DNA of 6,775 nucleotides from Ruminococcaceae bacterium UBA5401 (GTDB lineage Bacteria; Bacillota; Clostridia; Oscillospirales; Acutalibacteraceae): assembly GCA_002409675.1 (NCBI GenBank), contig DHOB01000074.1, positions 21,919 through 28,693 on the forward strand, in the 5' to 3' direction. Of this stretch, positions 5,702 through 6,775 are shown piece by piece; positions within the stretch are counted from its first letter, which is position 1, and each line of letters begins with the position of its first letter. Under the pieces are notes generated by a model. That model saw only the letters and a list, made by a program, of their open reading frames with translations. It was not told where the DNA came from and searched no databases. Both the position numbers and the translations under genes were made by a program.

Positions 5702-6337
5702 ATGAGAGTTTCTGTTGGGAAAAAGACGCTTCGGCTGGCGCAGTTCGCCATGCTCCTCGCCATTGAGGCGGTGGTCTGCTTTACGCCGCTCGGCTCCCTG
5801 CCGGCCGTCGGTCCGCTTGTCGCCACGCTCGGCATGGTGCCCGTGATCATCACGGCGATTGTGATGGGCACGGGCGCCGGAAGCGCGATGGGCGCTTTCG
5901 CGGGCCTGTTCAGCTTTCTGGTATGGACGTTCACCCCGCCGCCGCTGAGCGCGCCGATGGCCTTCGTCTTTACGCCGGCATACCCGCCGGGCAATTTCTG
6001 GAGCCTCGTCATCTGTTTCGTTCCGCGCATCCTGGTGGGAACCGTGGCGTCGGCCTGCCGGAACCTGTTCACGCGGCTGAAATGGAAAGCGCCGGCCGCC
6101 TATCTGGTCAGCGGCGCGCTGGGCAGCCTGACCAACACCGTGCTGGTGCTGGGCGGCATCTACCTCTTTTTCGGCAGCGACTACGCTTCCGCAATCCACC
6201 AGACCTACGGCGCGCTGCCGGCCCTGGTCGGCCTGACGGTCCTGACCAACGGCCTGCCGGAAGCCGTTATCGGCGCCGTCGCCGCGTACTTCATCGGGTA
6301 TCCGCTGCGCAAACACGTGCGGCATAACTTTGAATAA
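5702..6337 (+). CDS. ECF transporter S component (vitamin-type substrate-binding membrane protein)
   Basis: A 211-residue membrane protein with about six hydrophobic segments (roughly 11-29, 37-56, 58-76, 99-120, 133-157 and 170-199) and a positively charged cytoplasmic tail (RKHVRH). The layout fits the substrate-capturing S component of an energy-coupling factor transporter, which works with shared EcfA, EcfA' and EcfT subunits. The first helix has the AxxxA pattern (A16, A20) used to dock on EcfT. Family-like stretches are FTPLGSLP (27-34), a glycine/alanine-rich segment (56-68), VPRILVG (107-113) and NTVLVLGG (145-152). The substrate is not shown; pantothenate or folate type is a guess from general appearance. 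No Ecf genes are adjacent, as expected for a group II system. ATG at 5702 was chosen for GGAGG (5690-5694), 7 bases upstream; a TTG at 5678 is less likely. It has its own promoter and terminator. Confidence 0.85.
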   Translation: MRVSVGKKTLRLAQFAMLLAIEAVVCFTPLGSLPAVGPLVATLGMVPVIITAIVMGTGAGSAMGAFAGLFSFLVWTFTPPPLSAPMAFVFTPAYPPGNFWSLVICFVPRILVGTVASACRNLFTRLKWKAPAAYLVSGALGSLTNTVLVLGGIYLFFGSDYASAIHQTYGALPALVGLTVLTNGLPEAVIGAVAAYFIGYPLRKHVRHNFE

Positions 6338-6359
6338 CCGCTCCCGTTCGGCACAGAAT

Positions 6360-6379
6360 AAAAGCGGTCCCCGCTTTTT
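6360..6379 (+). terminator. Rho-independent terminator after the S-component gene
   Basis: AAAAGCGG (6360-6367) pairs with CCGCTTTT (6371-6378) around a 3-base loop and ends in five T (6375-6379). It starts about 22 bases after the stop codon of the transporter gene. The loop is tight and the GC part is only four pairs, so termination may be incomplete. Confidence 0.75.
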
Positions 6380-6418
6380 GAGGTCCACCGATTTTATTGC
6401 ATTGTGAGGTGCCGAAAA

Positions 6419-6745
6419 ATGACAAGTCTGCATTGCAGCGTACAGGGCTGCGCCAATTACAAGGACGACCTCTGCTGCCGGCCCGACATTATGGTCGGCG
6501 GCCCGGATTCCGAAGACAAAGCCCAGACGTACTGCGCCAATTTTCTGGAGGAATCGGGCGACGCCCCTTCCGACGCCGTGGACGACGCTTCCCCGAACCC
6601 GTCGCTGGACATCCACTGTGAAGTGGCCAACTGCATGTACAACGAAGACAGAGCCTGCAGCGCGCGGCATGTGGATATCCGCACGACCCGCGTGAACGGC
6701 GGGCAGATCAAAACCGAATGTGCCACCTTCCACTCGGCACGGTAA
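6419..6745 (+). CDS. Tandem DUF1540-like cysteine-rich protein
   Basis: A 108-residue protein made of two similar cysteine modules. The first has C6, C11, C19 and C39, and the second C67, C72, C80 and C101. Both follow C-x4-C-x7-C-x(19-20)-C and end in C-A-x-F, as in DUF1540, a small clostridial domain of unknown function that probably binds metal. An extra cysteine (C20) sits in module one. An acidic, serine- and proline-containing linker (about 44-64) joins the modules. There is no signal peptide or membrane segment. I chose ATG at 6419 because GAGGTG (6406-6411) lies 7 bases upstream; an in-frame GTG at 6404 is less likely because it overlaps that site. It begins 40 bases after the transporter terminator and no convincing sigma-A promoter is visible, so expression may depend on readthrough or another sigma factor. 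Confidence 0.85.
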   Translation: MTSLHCSVQGCANYKDDLCCRPDIMVGGPDSEDKAQTYCANFLEESGDAPSDAVDDASPNPSLDIHCEVANCMYNEDRACSARHVDIRTTRVNGGQIKTECATFHSAR

Positions 6746-6775
6746 AAGCGAATTCATTCTGTGTCCTTCCCCGCT

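Noticed and set aside
5684..6757. Minus-strand open frame of 357 codons opposite the transporter and DUF1540 genes
   Set aside because: Antisense to two supported genes; composition is typical of a shadow frame.

Overview
The window (6775 bp, clearly GC-rich, with AT-rich promoter gaps) looks like chromosomal DNA of a Gram-positive, probably spore-forming member of the Clostridia, perhaps of the Oscillospirales. This is an inference from four things: the Gram-positive type of glucose-6-phosphate isomerase, strong AGGAGG-type ribosome binding sites, an ECF vitamin transporter S component, and small cysteine-rich or basic proteins (DUF1540 type and a DUF3787-like one) typical of Clostridia. No mobile element, CRISPR array, tRNA or rRNA was seen.

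Layout: from about 1 to 5200 every gene is on the minus strand. Read in the direction of transcription, from right to left, they are hisH-hisF (histidine and purine branch point), dacF (D-Ala-D-Ala carboxypeptidase), pgi (glycolysis), a small P-loop NTPase of unknown role, and yceD (DUF177, normally paired with rpmF, which would lie just beyond base 1). Near-consensus sigma-A promoters can be read directly in front of hisH, pgi and yceD. From about 5300 the genes run on the plus strand: a 52-residue basic protein ended by a very strong hairpin terminator, an ECF transporter S component with its own extended -10 promoter overlapped by an inverted repeat, and a protein with two DUF1540-like cysteine modules.

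The genes do not form one pathway. hisH and hisF make the two subunits of imidazole glycerol phosphate synthase and are the only tight functional pair. The rest are separately promoted housekeeping units. No gap exceeds 300 bases; the longest gap without a gene is about 226 bp (5476-5701), which holds one terminator and one promoter. I see no convincing new multi-gene system. The points most worth following up are the 52-residue protein, the candidate operator at the transporter promoter and the uncharacterised P-loop protein.
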